This document shows, piece after piece, positions 7,854 to 17,479 of a stretch of DNA of 55,782 nucleotides. Source of the DNA: Candidatus Poribacteria bacterium. Its GTDB lineage: Bacteria; Poribacteria; WGA-4E; GCA-2687025. The stretch spans positions 1 to 55,782 of the forward strand of contig JABGQA010000098.1 in assembly GCA_018644665.1 (NCBI GenBank), in the 5' to 3' direction. The notes below the pieces were generated by a model that searched no databases, had not been told where the DNA came from, and worked only from the letters and a program-made list of their open reading frames with translations. Every line of letters starts with the position of its first letter. The stretch's first letter is position 1. Position numbers and translations under genes: made by a program.

Positions 7854-8996
7854 TTACCAGTTGCCGTATGAGCCGTCGTCGCGCATGAGGCCGTGCGGTG
7901 GGGTCGGCGCTGGGGCCTCGTTCTCGAGCGCCTCCTCGACGAACTCCACGCCCAACCCGGGCGCGTCCGGCACGAGCAGGTGCCCGTCGGCAAACGGCAT
8001 CTGTACCGGGAACGCGTCCGTGAAGGACGACATCGGCGGCCGCGGCAATTCCTGCACGCCCACCAAGGGCGACGCGAGACACAGATGCAGGCACGCCGCT
8101 GTGGACACTGGCCCGAGCGGGTTGTGCGGCGCGAGGTGAATGTAGTGCGTCTCGCACATGGCCGCGATCTTGCGCGCCTCGGTAAGGCCGCCCGCGATGC
8201 ACACGTCCACGCGGCAGTAGTCCATCAGGTCGTCTTCGATCGCCTCGCGGAAGGTCCACTTGCTGTCGAACTGCTCGCCGATCGCCAGCGGCACGGATGT
8301 CTGCTGCCGTACGAGCCGCAGGCTGGAGATGTTCTCCGACCGTAGCGGGTCCTCGATGAAGAACGGGCGGTACTGCTCGACACCCTTGCAGAACTGGATG
8401 CTCGCCGGGGGATCGAGTCGCGTGTGCACATCGATGAGTATCTCGATCTCGTCGCCCAACGCCTCCCGCACGGCGCGGACCTTGGAGACGCCATCGTGAA
8501 CCCCGCGGGCCGGCTCCAGACGAGAGCCGCCGCCCACGCCGTTCAACGGGTCGTTGATCGACCATCGGAGGAAACGCCAGCCGGCGTCCTGCGCGCGCCG
8601 GCAGTTGTCGACCAAATCCGCCGGCGTTCGGCCGCCCGTGTGGGGGTAGCAGACTACCTTGTCCCGCGTGCGTCCGCCGAGTAGTTCGTACACGGGCACG
8701 CCGAGCGCCTTGCCCTTGATGTCCCACAGCGCGATGTCCACGGCGCTGACGGAAGCGGACTGGACGACACCTCCCGGGAAGAAGCCCCCGCGGAACATCA
8801 CCTGCCATAGATGCTCGATGCGGAACGGGTCTTCGCCGATGAGCGCCTCTTCGAACCACCGCACGACCTCCGCCATCGCGCGTCCGCGTCGCTTCAGGCC
8901 GCCCTCCCCGAGGCCGTAGATCCCCGCGTCCGTCTCGACCTTGACGAAGAAGTGGCCGGAAGGCGCGACGAACGACTTCACGGCGGTGATCTTCAT
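7854..8996 (-). CDS. Enolase-superfamily dehydratase (galactonate dehydratase-like)
   Basis: This 380-residue protein has the two-domain build of the mandelate racemase / muconate-lactonizing group. An N-terminal capping domain (residues 1-115) ends in SAVDIALWDIKGKALGVPVYELLGG. A barrel follows with metal ligands in ILIDVHTR, FFIEDP and AIGEQF, and a likely general-base His in HLAPHNPLGP. The D-x-H and APHNPLGP features are those of D-galactonate dehydratase-type acid-sugar dehydratases, which make 2-keto-3-deoxy acids. The exact sugar is not determined. A strong AGGAGGA site lies just upstream of the ATG. It probably works in uronate or aldonate breakdown together with the neighbouring polysaccharide genes. 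Confidence 0.85.
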   Translation of the reverse strand: MKITAVKSFVAPSGHFFVKVETDAGIYGLGEGGLKRRGRAMAEVVRWFEEALIGEDPFRIEHLWQVMFRGGFFPGGVVQSASVSAVDIALWDIKGKALGVPVYELLGGRTRDKVVCYPHTGGRTPADLVDNCRRAQDAGWRFLRWSINDPLNGVGGGSRLEPARGVHDGVSKVRAVREALGDEIEILIDVHTRLDPPASIQFCKGVEQYRPFFIEDPLRSENISSLRLVRQQTSVPLAIGEQFDSKWTFREAIEDDLMDYCRVDVCIAGGLTEARKIAAMCETHYIHLAPHNPLGPVSTAACLHLCLASPLVGVQELPRPPMSSFTDAFPVQMPFADGHLLVPDAPGLGVEFVEEALENEAPAPTPPHGLMRDDGSYGNW

Positions 8997-9025
8997 GCGC
9001 GCGTCCTCCTGTGTGATCCAGAGGG

Positions 9026-10384
9026 TCAGCCGTCTTTGCGGTACAGCCGGCCACCGTGACGAATCCAGCGTATCGAGCCGTCGCCACTGCGTATCACGTC
9101 CATCGTCCTGCCCTTTGCGCTGCCATCAGTGATGAGTAGCGTGGCCGGGCCGCACGGCGTCACCGAGAACGGCTGGTACGGCTCTGTCGGCGGCTTGTCC
9201 TTGTCGGGGAACCCCCAGTGCGATGTCACGACTGCGACCAACCGCGCGCCGACCATGCCAAGCTCCATAGTGGCGGGTTCGCGCCGGTACGTGCCGACGA
9301 ACGCCGCCAATTCGTCGGGCGTGGGCTCGATTGCCTGGGGTTTCGGCGAGGAGATGCCGAGGAACGTCTCCAGCGCGAAGTCGTGCACCTTCCCGATCGC
9401 CGCCGGGGAGTTCACCTGCGAGGCGAGGACGAACCCGCGTTGGGGAGCCACCGACAGGAACGCGTACTGGCCGTTCGTGCCCCCGCTGTGCTCGACGAGC
9501 GTGACGCCCTCGACTTTGCGGATGTGCCACGCGATCCCGCACGACGCGCGCTCGCGCACCGCGATCTGTGGCGTGCGCGTGAGCGCCATGCTCCTGGGCG
9601 TCAAGATGCGCTCGCCATCCTCCGTCGTGCCGTCGCCTAGTGCGAACCGACCGTACTGCAGCAGGTCGTCGATGCTGCACGCCACGCCGCCCGCAGGCCA
9701 CGCCGCTCGGGGTAGATCCCATCGGCGCGCCACCTTCGGCCCGTCGTCGCCCGCCGTGTGACCCGACGCGAACCGATGCGTCATCACGTCCAGCGGCGCC
9801 ATGTAGGCGCGCTCCATGCCGATGGGCTCAAGGACCAACTCGCGCGCAACGGTCTCGAACGCGTTTCCAGTCACGACCTCGACGATTCGCCCGGCGAGAT
9901 AGAATCCGGCGTTGTTGTAGGAGTACACCTCTCCAAGCGGCGCCAACTGCTCCAGGTCCGCCATCTGTTCGACGTAACGGCGGCTCGCGTCCTCGCCCTG
10001 GCCGGTGTCCGCGAAGAAGTCCCCGGTCCATCCCGCCGTGTGCGTAAGCAGGCTCCGAAGCGTCGCGCGCTGCGACGCCTCTTCGTCACGCACTCGGAAC
10101 TCCGGCAGGTACGTGCGGACGGTCGCGTCAAGGTCGAGCTTGCCCTGCTCCACCAGACGCATCATCACCGTCGCGGTGATCGTCTTGGTGATGGAGCCGA
10201 TCTGGAACAGCGTGTCCGTGGTCACGTCCAGCGGGTGTTCGGCGTTGGTGACGCCGAATCCCGCCGAGGACGTCTCCCCGTCGGCGACTACGCCGATGGC
10301 CCCGCCAACCGCGTCCTTGGAGAGGAACAGCCTTTCGGCGTAATCGCGGAGGTCGTCCCATCGTGTCTGCGCGTTGGGCGCCAT
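9026..10384 (-). CDS. Serine hydrolase, beta-lactamase / penicillin-binding protein-like
   Basis: The 452-residue protein belongs to the class C beta-lactamase-related serine hydrolases (esterases, D-aminopeptidases, PBP-like proteins). Motif 1 SxxK is in FQIGSITKTI, motif 2 is the YNN of VYSYNNAGFYLAG, and motif 3 is HSGG in VEHSGGTNGQ. A C-terminal 100-residue beta domain follows. The ATG at 10384 has GGAG eight bases upstream. An alternative GTG at 10438 adds 18 residues (a weak hydrophobic stretch) and overlaps the upstream heparinase-like gene. True beta-lactam hydrolysis is unlikely to be its role; substrate unknown. Confidence 0.8.
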   Translation of the reverse strand: MAPNAQTRWDDLRDYAERLFLSKDAVGGAIGVVADGETSSAGFGVTNAEHPLDVTTDTLFQIGSITKTITATVMMRLVEQGKLDLDATVRTYLPEFRVRDEEASQRATLRSLLTHTAGWTGDFFADTGQGEDASRRYVEQMADLEQLAPLGEVYSYNNAGFYLAGRIVEVVTGNAFETVARELVLEPIGMERAYMAPLDVMTHRFASGHTAGDDGPKVARRWDLPRAAWPAGGVACSIDDLLQYGRFALGDGTTEDGERILTPRSMALTRTPQIAVRERASCGIAWHIRKVEGVTLVEHSGGTNGQYAFLSVAPQRGFVLASQVNSPAAIGKVHDFALETFLGISSPKPQAIEPTPDELAAFVGTYRREPATMELGMVGARLVAVVTSHWGFPDKDKPPTEPYQPFSVTPCGPATLLITDGSAKGRTMDVIRSGDGSIRWIRHGGRLYRKDG

Positions 10385-10413
10385 GCAGGTGGCTCCAATG
10401 GCGAGGATGGACG

Positions 10414-12291
10414 TCAGCGGGTGACGGTGAACGCGCACACACCATGGCTTACCGGAGTGCGAGAGGCGAGCACGATGCGCGCCAACCGATCGCCCCAGAT
10501 GCCCGCGAGCCGGCCGTCTTCTATGGTCACTTCCTCGATCGTGGCGTCCAGCGTGTTCGCATCGTAGAGCAGCCTAGCCACGCCGGACACTCGTCCATCG
10601 GCCAGGGGCTCCTCGCCGAGTTCTATGACGCCCGGCGCCCCGAGGGTCGGGCGGCACGCGGTGAGCAGGCTCCACGTTAGCGAGTCGGGGTCCCCGCTCA
10701 GCTCGTACTCATCCTCGACCGATACGCGCTCGCCGCGATCGAGCCGGATCGCGCGGCGCCAACCATCGATGCCCGCATCGTCCGGGTACGCTCCCGCGAT
10801 GTTCATCGACACGCTCGCCGAACGCCCTTCGCAGGTGTACACGGCATCGGCCGACGCGGACTGGCCGCCCGCGGTCTGCTCGACGTCGTTCACGGACGGT
10901 AGGTTGTGGTACTGCGACCGCATCGTCCAGATCTCGTAGCGGCGCGAGCTGAACGTCTTGCTCGTGTACGCCTCGACGCCCGCGTCGACGATCACGGGCT
11001 TGCCGTCGATGTAGACGACGAAGTTCCCGACGTCGTTGTGGTTGTGGCTCTCCGCGTTGTGACCGCCCTTGGCCGCGAGGAAGAACCCGTCGGAGGACCC
11101 CTCGACATCGCGGGCGACCATCACCTCGATCTCGTTCAGCCAGACGTCGCGGGGCAGCGGCGGTGACGTGTCCGTTTCCGTGAGGCCCTCCGTGGCGAAC
11201 AGGCCCTGCAACTGCTTGCCCAGCGCGCCGGAGTACCCGCGCTCGGAGACGCCTTGATCAGCAGCGGCCCACGCGCCCAGGCGCATCATCCGCTCGTCGG
11301 CAATGCGCGCGCCATAGCAGTAGACGGTTGCCGGCGAGGGACTCACGAGAGCCGGGGCGTCGGCGAAGTTCACGAAGTAGCGCCCCGCGATCTGGACTCG
11401 GTAGATGAAGCGACCGATGTCCGCGATGTGCTTGTCGCCGAACACGTCGACGCCTCCGTTCGTGGCGCTGTGTAGCAGCTCCAGGCAGACGTACATCGCC
11501 GCGCCCGCGGCACCCCAGTAGCTCGGGCCCTCGTCGCAGCCGCCGTCGCGCGGATACGGGTCGATGAAGTTATCCAGCGACCGCATCGCCTTCGCCACGA
11601 GCGCGACGCGGCGTTCGGCGTCGGCCTCACAGAGCAGGGCGGATGCGATCCAATTCGAGGCGATCCACGGGTTCCAGTTGTTGACGCGCTGCCCGCCGAA
11701 GCCCATCCAACCGAAGTCGTCGCGCTCCAGCAGCGGCGTGAGGATGCGCCGGTCGATCTCGGCCGTCATGCGCGCCGGGATAAGAGGCGACACGCTCGCG
11801 AGTTCGTCGCCGAGTAGGTACCCGACCCAGGCCAGAAGCGCCGACGTTTCCGCGGCGAACAAGTCCACGGTTGGCTCGGAGACGTCCGGCAACCCCGAGC
11901 CCGCCTTCTGCACACCGATGTGCGCCGAGACGCCCCAGTACGACTCCTCGCAGATCGCCCAGATGCCGTTCGTGATGTCGTCCACGAACCGGCCGGAGCC
12001 CTCCGTGCACTCGGCCAGGACCAACGCGACCAACGCGCTGCGTCGGCCGAAGCTGGCGCGTTGCATGCGGTCCCGGTCGCCGTCACGCACGTAGTCGAGG
12101 AAGCGCGTCGCGAGGACCGTCGGCCAGTCGTGGTCGAGGTATCGCTCACCGTCCGCGATGTGCTTCGCGCGTATCGCGTCGGGCAGTCGCTCCCATGCGT
12201 CGCGTTCGCGTACGCCTGGGTAGGGGCGCCAGTCATCGCGCGCGACTAGCAACTCGCCGAGGCGCGCTTCGGGATAGTTCTGTGACAGCAT
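10414..12291 (-). CDS. Heparinase II/III-like polysaccharide lyase family protein
   Basis: The 625-residue protein has an alpha-helical toroid (about residues 60-380) with NNWNPWIASNWIASALL and GGCDEGPSYWGAAGAAMYVCL. A beta-sandwich follows, with the heparinase II/III hallmark GGHNAESHNHNDVGNFVVY and GKPVIVDAG. This family cleaves uronic-acid-containing polysaccharides such as heparin-like chains or alginate. No clear signal peptide is seen, so it may act on imported oligosaccharides. It runs straight into the serine hydrolase gene. Confidence 0.8.
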   Translation of the reverse strand: MLSQNYPEARLGELLVARDDWRPYPGVRERDAWERLPDAIRAKHIADGERYLDHDWPTVLATRFLDYVRDGDRDRMQRASFGRRSALVALVLAECTEGSGRFVDDITNGIWAICEESYWGVSAHIGVQKAGSGLPDVSEPTVDLFAAETSALLAWVGYLLGDELASVSPLIPARMTAEIDRRILTPLLERDDFGWMGFGGQRVNNWNPWIASNWIASALLCEADAERRVALVAKAMRSLDNFIDPYPRDGGCDEGPSYWGAAGAAMYVCLELLHSATNGGVDVFGDKHIADIGRFIYRVQIAGRYFVNFADAPALVSPSPATVYCYGARIADERMMRLGAWAAADQGVSERGYSGALGKQLQGLFATEGLTETDTSPPLPRDVWLNEIEVMVARDVEGSSDGFFLAAKGGHNAESHNHNDVGNFVVYIDGKPVIVDAGVEAYTSKTFSSRRYEIWTMRSQYHNLPSVNDVEQTAGGQSASADAVYTCEGRSASVSMNIAGAYPDDAGIDGWRRAIRLDRGERVSVEDEYELSGDPDSLTWSLLTACRPTLGAPGVIELGEEPLADGRVSGVARLLYDANTLDATIEEVTIEDGRLAGIWGDRLARIVLASRTPVSHGVCAFTVTR

Positions 12292-12412
12292 GGCGGTTCT
12301 CCGTACGCCGTGACTGGACGTCAGCGAAGTCGATGACGGGACAATGCACGCACACGGGCGGACGCTGCAAGGCGCTCCCCGGCCGCCGGAACGGCGATGA
12401 CAGCGGCCCGCG

Positions 12413-13246
12413 TTAGCCAGTCATCGCGCGGAGAATGAGCTGCGCTCCAACGACCGCGACCGCTGCCGCCAGCACCCTGAGCAACGCCTTACCCCGCACG
12501 CGTCGGGACAGTCGCGCGCCAATCTGCGCCCCGACAACGGCTCCGACCAGCAGCATCGCCGCCTGCCCGGCGTGCTCCCGGAGCGACCCAATCGACAGAT
12601 GCAGCGTCACGGCGCTGAGCGCGTAGATCATCACCATGAGTTGAGACGTCGCGGTAGCCACCTTCGGCGGGAAGTTCAGCCACCGGACGAACGACGGCAC
12701 GAGGATGATCCCGCCACCGACGCCCAGCAACGAGCCCACGAACCCAACCGTCGCGCTGATTCCGACGCCCAGCGGGCGGCTGTACGCATAGTCGTATTCG
12801 ACGCCGTCGGCGTCCGAGAACTTCCGGCGGTGGCCGTCGGTAGCTCCGAGGTTGGCGGGCGCGACGCTGGCACGCTGCGACACCCAGATCCATACGGCGG
12901 CCGCGCTCAGGAATGCGCCGAACACGCCGTGAAACACGGCCTTGGGGATGAGGCTCCCCGCGTAGGTTCCCAGCGTGGCGCCGGGCAAAGCCGCCGCGGC
13001 GAACAGCAGCGCGGAGTAATAGTCGGTCCGTCGCAGGCGAGCGTACGCGATCGACCCGGACGCGCTCGCCCCCAGGACGACGGTCAGCGAGATGCCGGCC
13101 ACCGTGGCTGGCGGGTAGTCATAGACGTAGATGAGGAGCGGGATGAGCAGGAACCCGCCCCCGACGCCGATGAGCGTGCCCAGAGCCCCGATGGCGACGC
13201 CGGCCGGAATGAGGAGCCACTGCATGATAGGGGACGCCAGGGTCAC
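12413..13246 (-). CDS. Sulfite exporter TauE/SafE family protein
   Basis: The 277-residue protein has eight or so hydrophobic helices with two repeated glycine-rich motifs, GTLIGVGGGFLLIPLLIY near the start and GSLLGVGGGIILVPSFV in the second half. These are diagnostic of the TauE/SafE (formerly DUF81) family. Members export sulfite, sulfoacetate or other organosulfur anions. Released sulfate or sulfite from sulfated sugars would be a plausible cargo here, but that is inference. It is 121 bp upstream of the heparinase-like gene on the same strand. Confidence 0.85.
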   Translation of the reverse strand: MTLASPIMQWLLIPAGVAIGALGTLIGVGGGFLLIPLLIYVYDYPPATVAGISLTVVLGASASGSIAYARLRRTDYYSALLFAAAALPGATLGTYAGSLIPKAVFHGVFGAFLSAAAVWIWVSQRASVAPANLGATDGHRRKFSDADGVEYDYAYSRPLGVGISATVGFVGSLLGVGGGIILVPSFVRWLNFPPKVATATSQLMVMIYALSAVTLHLSIGSLREHAGQAAMLLVGAVVGAQIGARLSRRVRGKALLRVLAAAVAVVGAQLILRAMTG

Positions 13247-13446
13247 GCTCGGGCGCGTCAGGCGGCTTGTTCGGACTAGGTGTAGCCGGACATCGCGTCG
13301 GCCTGCTACCGCGAGGCGCCGAGGCGGCCTCTCAGGAATCCACGGCTGGGCGTCTGGACACCGGCCTTCCCTGGCCCCGCGCCTCCATTTACGATGCGAG
13401 GGCGGGGCCTATCCGCGCGCGCAGCAAGCCATAGGAGACAGTCCAC

Positions 13447-14631
13447 GTGGATGACTCACCGGCACTCCAAGCAGGCGCCGTCTTCCGGGAATACGGTTGG
13501 CAGCCAGACGGCAAGTGGCAACGCGTCACCGGCCCAGATGTGGAGGACGAGCGCGCCCGCGCCTTCCTGCCAAACGCCATCAACACGGTAGAGATCGGCG
13601 ATCTCGACGGCGCCACGCAGATCGAGGCCGAAATCGAGATGCTCCTCTGTCACGGGGGGACCGGAGCCAAGAGCATCCGCGTGAACGGTGGGCCGTGGCG
13701 CGTCATCCCCGAGTCAACGGCGATCCCTGGAGACGCCGGCCGCGGCGGCTCTCCGGGCGAATACCAGTACATGCGGTACCCGCGCGTGTCGTTGGAACTG
13801 AGCGAGTTCCGTCAGGGCTCCAGCACGTTCGAGTTCACGTGCGCGGCCGGGACGTCCTTGGGGGCGTGGTGGCCGCAGTGGCTCGTCTACGGCGCGGTGT
13901 TCCGCGTTCACTACGGCTCCGACAAGCCGCACGCTACGGGACGCGTCGTGTCGCCATCACCCGGCGGCGGCGTTGACCCGGGCGCGCGGTTCGAGGCTGA
14001 GACGGACTCGGCCGGCGTCGCGCGCGTGGAGTTCATCGCGCGCTATAGCGACTTCGACCTTGCGGGCGAGGGCGCGTGCGACACCTGGCATCGGCACCAC
14101 CTATACGGCTCCCTACGCGGACACCTCGGGACGGCGGAGCGGCCACCATACGCCGTGATTTGGGACAACGACTGGGTTCCAACGCAGGACCGGGAGATCG
14201 CGACGTTGGCGCGTATCGTGGACGACACGGGGATGCACTATGTCACGCCAGCGCTAGACGGCCTCCGCTTCACGCGACCTGACCCCATACACATGTATGC
14301 GCCCTACGACGTTCCGCCACTCTGGTCCACGCGCGCCGGGAAGCGACACGAGTGCAAGGTGGACGTGACGCACGACCTGTCCCGCGCGGTGGACGCGCGC
14401 ATCGTCATGACGACATGGCACGGGCTCGGCGCAGACGAGATCGGCATCAACGACGAGAAGCTCGTGGACCGGATCGGCAGAGATCACGACCTGAGCCATG
14501 ACGCGATTCCCGTACCCGTCTCGCTCATCCGACAAGGCGTGAACACCCTGTACACGTACAGCGATACCGTCCACCACGGGATTGAGGTGCAGTGGCCCGG
14601 CATGGTCCTCTTCATCAGGTACTCGCAGTAG
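13447..14631 (+). CDS. Uncharacterised protein, possible beta-rich domains
   Basis: The 394-residue protein has no family I recognise. It starts with GTG at 13447 and has no signal peptide. It is rich in Trp, Tyr and His, with predicted beta strands. A middle segment (AVIWDNDWVPTQDREIATLARI) and a last third (CKVDVTHDLSRAVDARIVMTTWHG, EIGINDEKLVDRIG, VNTLYTYSDTVHHGIEVQWPG) look like jelly-roll or Ig-like sandwich sheets, reminiscent of glycan-binding domains. It stands alone on the plus strand between minus-strand genes. Confidence 0.65.
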   Translation: MDDSPALQAGAVFREYGWQPDGKWQRVTGPDVEDERARAFLPNAINTVEIGDLDGATQIEAEIEMLLCHGGTGAKSIRVNGGPWRVIPESTAIPGDAGRGGSPGEYQYMRYPRVSLELSEFRQGSSTFEFTCAAGTSLGAWWPQWLVYGAVFRVHYGSDKPHATGRVVSPSPGGGVDPGARFEAETDSAGVARVEFIARYSDFDLAGEGACDTWHRHHLYGSLRGHLGTAERPPYAVIWDNDWVPTQDREIATLARIVDDTGMHYVTPALDGLRFTRPDPIHMYAPYDVPPLWSTRAGKRHECKVDVTHDLSRAVDARIVMTTWHGLGADEIGINDEKLVDRIGRDHDLSHDAIPVPVSLIRQGVNTLYTYSDTVHHGIEVQWPGMVLFIRYSQ

Positions 14632-14678
14632 GCGCGGAGGGAGTCGGCGCCGCGCCGGCCGTCGCGGTTTGCCCAGCG

Positions 14679-16376
14679 CTACTCAGCACGCCGTAGCACG
14701 CGTTCTCGCTCTCGCTGCTCCGTTTGCAGCGCGCGCTCTCGCTGTCGCTCCAGACGTTGCAGCACGCGCGCGCGCTCCTCGCTACCGGGTTGCGGGAGCG
14801 CCGCGAACGTCTCCGGGATAGCCACGCTCCGCTGTATGTCGAGGAACTGCACGGAGGTCTCAGCGCTTAGTTCCTCCTCGTCGTCCACCCCAATGTACAT
14901 GCAGGAACGGCCGCCGACCGGCATCCAGATACCCGACTCGTGAAGCTCGATTTCCGCCTGAGTGACCGTCCGTATGCCGGGCCCTTCGGTGAGGATCTCC
15001 AGGGGCAGGTAGCCACGCTCCGCGCTGATGAGCAGCTCGATCGTGTCGGTCTCGTTCGGCGCGCCGCCGGGATGAAGCCGTACCGCCCGTATGCGGTAGC
15101 ACACGTCGCCTTCGACCACTTCGTCCACAACGGCAACAGACAGCAGCGGCCCTACCTCCCCGGCAAGGAACTCCGCGATGGGCGTCCCGATGAAGCTCGA
15201 CCAACGCTTCAGGCGGAACTCCTCGCCGCGGAACCGGTCACCGGTCCCCGTTCGCGGCGGCTCAGGTCTGTCCAGATCCAGGTATAACGTCTCGACGGCG
15301 ACCTCTTGGTCCGTGATGGCTTTGCGGCGCGCCTCGAAGCCATCCGGCGTCCAGTGCTCCGTCCAGTCGGCCGCCTGCACCGACCCGTCTTCCCAGAACG
15401 CTCCACTGGTCACGATTGCCTTTCCGCCGATCGAGGGATCGCGGACCTCTGCGCGCAGGGAGTCCAGGTACCCGGTCGGTGGCTCCGTGCCGCCGTCCAT
15501 GTACTGCTCGGCCGCCTCTAGGGCCCGCCGCGCGCGCTGTCGCGACGGAAAGTACACCTTCGTCATCATGAAGGACGCGGAATAGCTGCTCAGCGCCGCC
15601 TCGTACGCGCGAGACGCGTCGCTGATCGTGGCCAGCGTCGCCGCGACATCCCGGGATTCGCTCGCGGCCGGCGTTCCCGCTGTGACCGTCGCGACGATCG
15701 CCGCGTCGTCGGTGTCGCCGGGCCCCGCCGTGTCACGGTAGCTGCTCAGACCCACGCCAGCGATGAAAACGGCGCTCGCCGCTGCAATGATCGATAGCAT
15801 CGCGCGCGATCCTCCTATAGCGGCCGGGCTCTGCCCAAAGGCTCGGGGTCGCGTCCCGACGAGTAGCGCAAGAGCCGACCCCACGGCGTGGGCGAGGGCC
15901 CGGCGGACGCGCCGCTTCGCGCGGTGTATCCGTGTCGTCACCGCCGCGTAGGTGAAGCCGGCTTCGGCCTGCAGGTCCGCATAGGGCTCCTCGTCGGCGT
16001 ACCGCGCGATCAGGAGCCGTCGGTCGGTGTCGTCCAGCGCGTCCAGCGCCCGAAGGAGCGTTTCCCACCGTTCCGCCGTCTGCATGGACTCCAGAGCCGA
16101 GGGCGCCTGGGACGGCTCGTCCGGCAGGATGCCCGCAGGCGTGGGAGCGGAGCGGCGACCTAACTCACGCGCCGTGTTGCGGGCGATGATGGCCACCCAA
16201 TGCGGAAGCTTCGCCTGATCGCGGAGCGTGCCCCGGTTCGCCCAGGCACGCAGGAGTACCTCCTGCACGAGGTCATCGACATCGTCCCGATCGCGCGGGC
16301 CCATAGCCCGACCGATGGCCGCGATCGTGTCGACCTGCTCCAGAAGGCGTCGTTCGAATCCCGTGCGATCGGCCAT
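14679..16376 (-). CDS. ECF sigma factor fused to membrane-anchored C-terminal domain
   Basis: The 565-residue protein begins as an ECF sigma-70 factor. Region 2 is at residues 8-60 (DVDDLVQEVLLRAWAN, LPHWVAIIARNTARELGRR). Region 4 is at about 105-160 (LDALDDTDRRLLIARYADEE, YAAVTTRIHRAKRRVRRAL). A transmembrane helix follows at about 190-213 (AMLSIIAAASAVFIAGVG). The remaining 350 residues would be outside the cytoplasm and contain beta-rich, LolA/outer-membrane-lipoprotein-like strands (VCYRIRAVRL, GYLPLEILTEG). They end in a highly charged Arg/Glu helix. A sigma factor and a sensor or anti-sigma-like domain on one chain would allow direct envelope-to-promoter signalling. Confidence 0.75.
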   Translation of the reverse strand: MADRTGFERRLLEQVDTIAAIGRAMGPRDRDDVDDLVQEVLLRAWANRGTLRDQAKLPHWVAIIARNTARELGRRSAPTPAGILPDEPSQAPSALESMQTAERWETLLRALDALDDTDRRLLIARYADEEPYADLQAEAGFTYAAVTTRIHRAKRRVRRALAHAVGSALALLVGTRPRAFGQSPAAIGGSRAMLSIIAAASAVFIAGVGLSSYRDTAGPGDTDDAAIVATVTAGTPAASESRDVAATLATISDASRAYEAALSSYSASFMMTKVYFPSRQRARRALEAAEQYMDGGTEPPTGYLDSLRAEVRDPSIGGKAIVTSGAFWEDGSVQAADWTEHWTPDGFEARRKAITDQEVAVETLYLDLDRPEPPRTGTGDRFRGEEFRLKRWSSFIGTPIAEFLAGEVGPLLSVAVVDEVVEGDVCYRIRAVRLHPGGAPNETDTIELLISAERGYLPLEILTEGPGIRTVTQAEIELHESGIWMPVGGRSCMYIGVDDEEELSAETSVQFLDIQRSVAIPETFAALPQPGSEERARVLQRLERQRERALQTEQRERERVLRRAE

Positions 16377-16677
16377 GGCGCTTACAGTGCCCGTTGAGAT
16401 GCGTGTTCCAGCATGGAGATGCGCGACGCCGCCGGATTTTGCAGGAATCTGCGCCCGGCACGTCGGCCCACTAGCCGCACGCAGACTTCCCGCGCGCGTG
16501 TCGCCAACTCACCGCGGGCGTCGCTCCGCACATGGTATACATCGCTCGCCGCCGCGCGGCATCTGCCTCCGAACGGCGTTGCCCGAGATCAGCGACGGGC
16601 ATATCGTTGTCCGAGTCGCGACACCTTCGGACGCCGGCGGGGAGTCGGCCCAGTCGCGCAGGGAGGATATAGAGGGC
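16377..16677. other. Divergent intergenic region
   Basis: This 301-bp stretch separates the minus-strand sigma-fusion gene from the plus-strand dioxygenase gene, so it should hold both promoters. Open frames cross it but lack a plausible start with a ribosome site. I see no repeat or RNA structure in it. Confidence 0.3.
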
Positions 16678-17418
16678 ATGACGCACGAGCAGAAGTTCTT
16701 CTTCGACCTGAAGGGCTATGTCTTGAAGCCGGGGGTGTTGGAGCCCGACCTCGTGGGAGAACTGAAGGAGTACTGCGAGAAGCTCCGCACGGATCGGGAG
16801 TCGCTGGCGCCACACGAACGCGCCCTGCCTGGAGGCCCGGGGTCGAAGCTCATAGATCACCCGGAGGTGATGGACATCGTGAGTGACGTGCTGGAGCATC
16901 GGCGCGAGCGCGTACGCCTGGAGAGCGCCTTCGCTTCACACCGAACGGCCCACGACGAGGCGAAGATCTTCCCGCACGGCGGAGTCAAGACCGTCTACCC
17001 GAACTACAACTACAACTACCACGACGGGCAGATCTACTCGGGCATGCTCCGCGTCGTGTTCGAGCTGGAAGAGGTGAGGGAGTGGCAGGGAGGCACGGTG
17101 TTCATGGCGGGTTCGCACAAGGCGAACACGTGGCCCGTGCCGGAGGCGTTCAACGAACTCCGGCCGCCCTACTTCGAGACATATAGCTGCCCACCCGGGT
17201 CGATACTCGCGTTCGCGGAGGCGTGTCGCCACTCGCGCGCGCCGTGGACCAACGAGGACAACGACCGGCTCGCGATCTTCTACGCGTACAACCACGTCTG
17301 CGTGCGGCATCACCACCCGGGCGCCATATCGAAAGAGGTCGTGGACGGCCTGCCCGAGGACAAGAAGTCGTTCTTCCACGAGGTGTACCACCCGCAATTC
17401 GACAGCAGAAACGTCTGA
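16678..17418 (+). CDS. Phytanoyl-CoA dioxygenase-like protein
   Basis: This 246-residue protein resembles the PhyH family of Fe(II)/2-oxoglutarate oxygenases abundant in Poribacteria. Matching regions are FFFDLKGYVLKPGVLEPDLV at the N-terminus, HDGQIYSGMLRVVFELEEV, GGTVFMAGSHKAN and the later HSRAPW. The usual HxD iron ligands are not clearly preserved (NYHDGQ), so iron binding is unsure. The ATG at 16678 follows a GGGAGGA / GAGGG run. An in-frame reading going back to 16228 overlaps the sigma gene and was rejected. It leads a plus-strand series ending with the sulfotransferase. Confidence 0.75.
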   Translation: MTHEQKFFFDLKGYVLKPGVLEPDLVGELKEYCEKLRTDRESLAPHERALPGGPGSKLIDHPEVMDIVSDVLEHRRERVRLESAFASHRTAHDEAKIFPHGGVKTVYPNYNYNYHDGQIYSGMLRVVFELEEVREWQGGTVFMAGSHKANTWPVPEAFNELRPPYFETYSCPPGSILAFAEACRHSRAPWTNEDNDRLAIFYAYNHVCVRHHHPGAISKEVVDGLPEDKKSFFHEVYHPQFDSRNV

Positions 17419-17479
17419 ACCCGCGCGAGCCGTCCGCGGCTCGCAACGCGTGAACACTCGTACCGAGACGGAGAAGCCC

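Noticed and set aside
6882..12320. 14-bp exact repeat GCCGTGACTGGACG at 6882 and 12307
   Set aside because: Several repeats of this length are expected by chance in 55 kb, and nothing else nearby is shared.
16228..16677. N-terminal extension of the dioxygenase-like gene
   Set aside because: It overlaps the sigma gene and lacks conserved sequence; the ATG at 16678 with GGAGGA upstream fits the family start.
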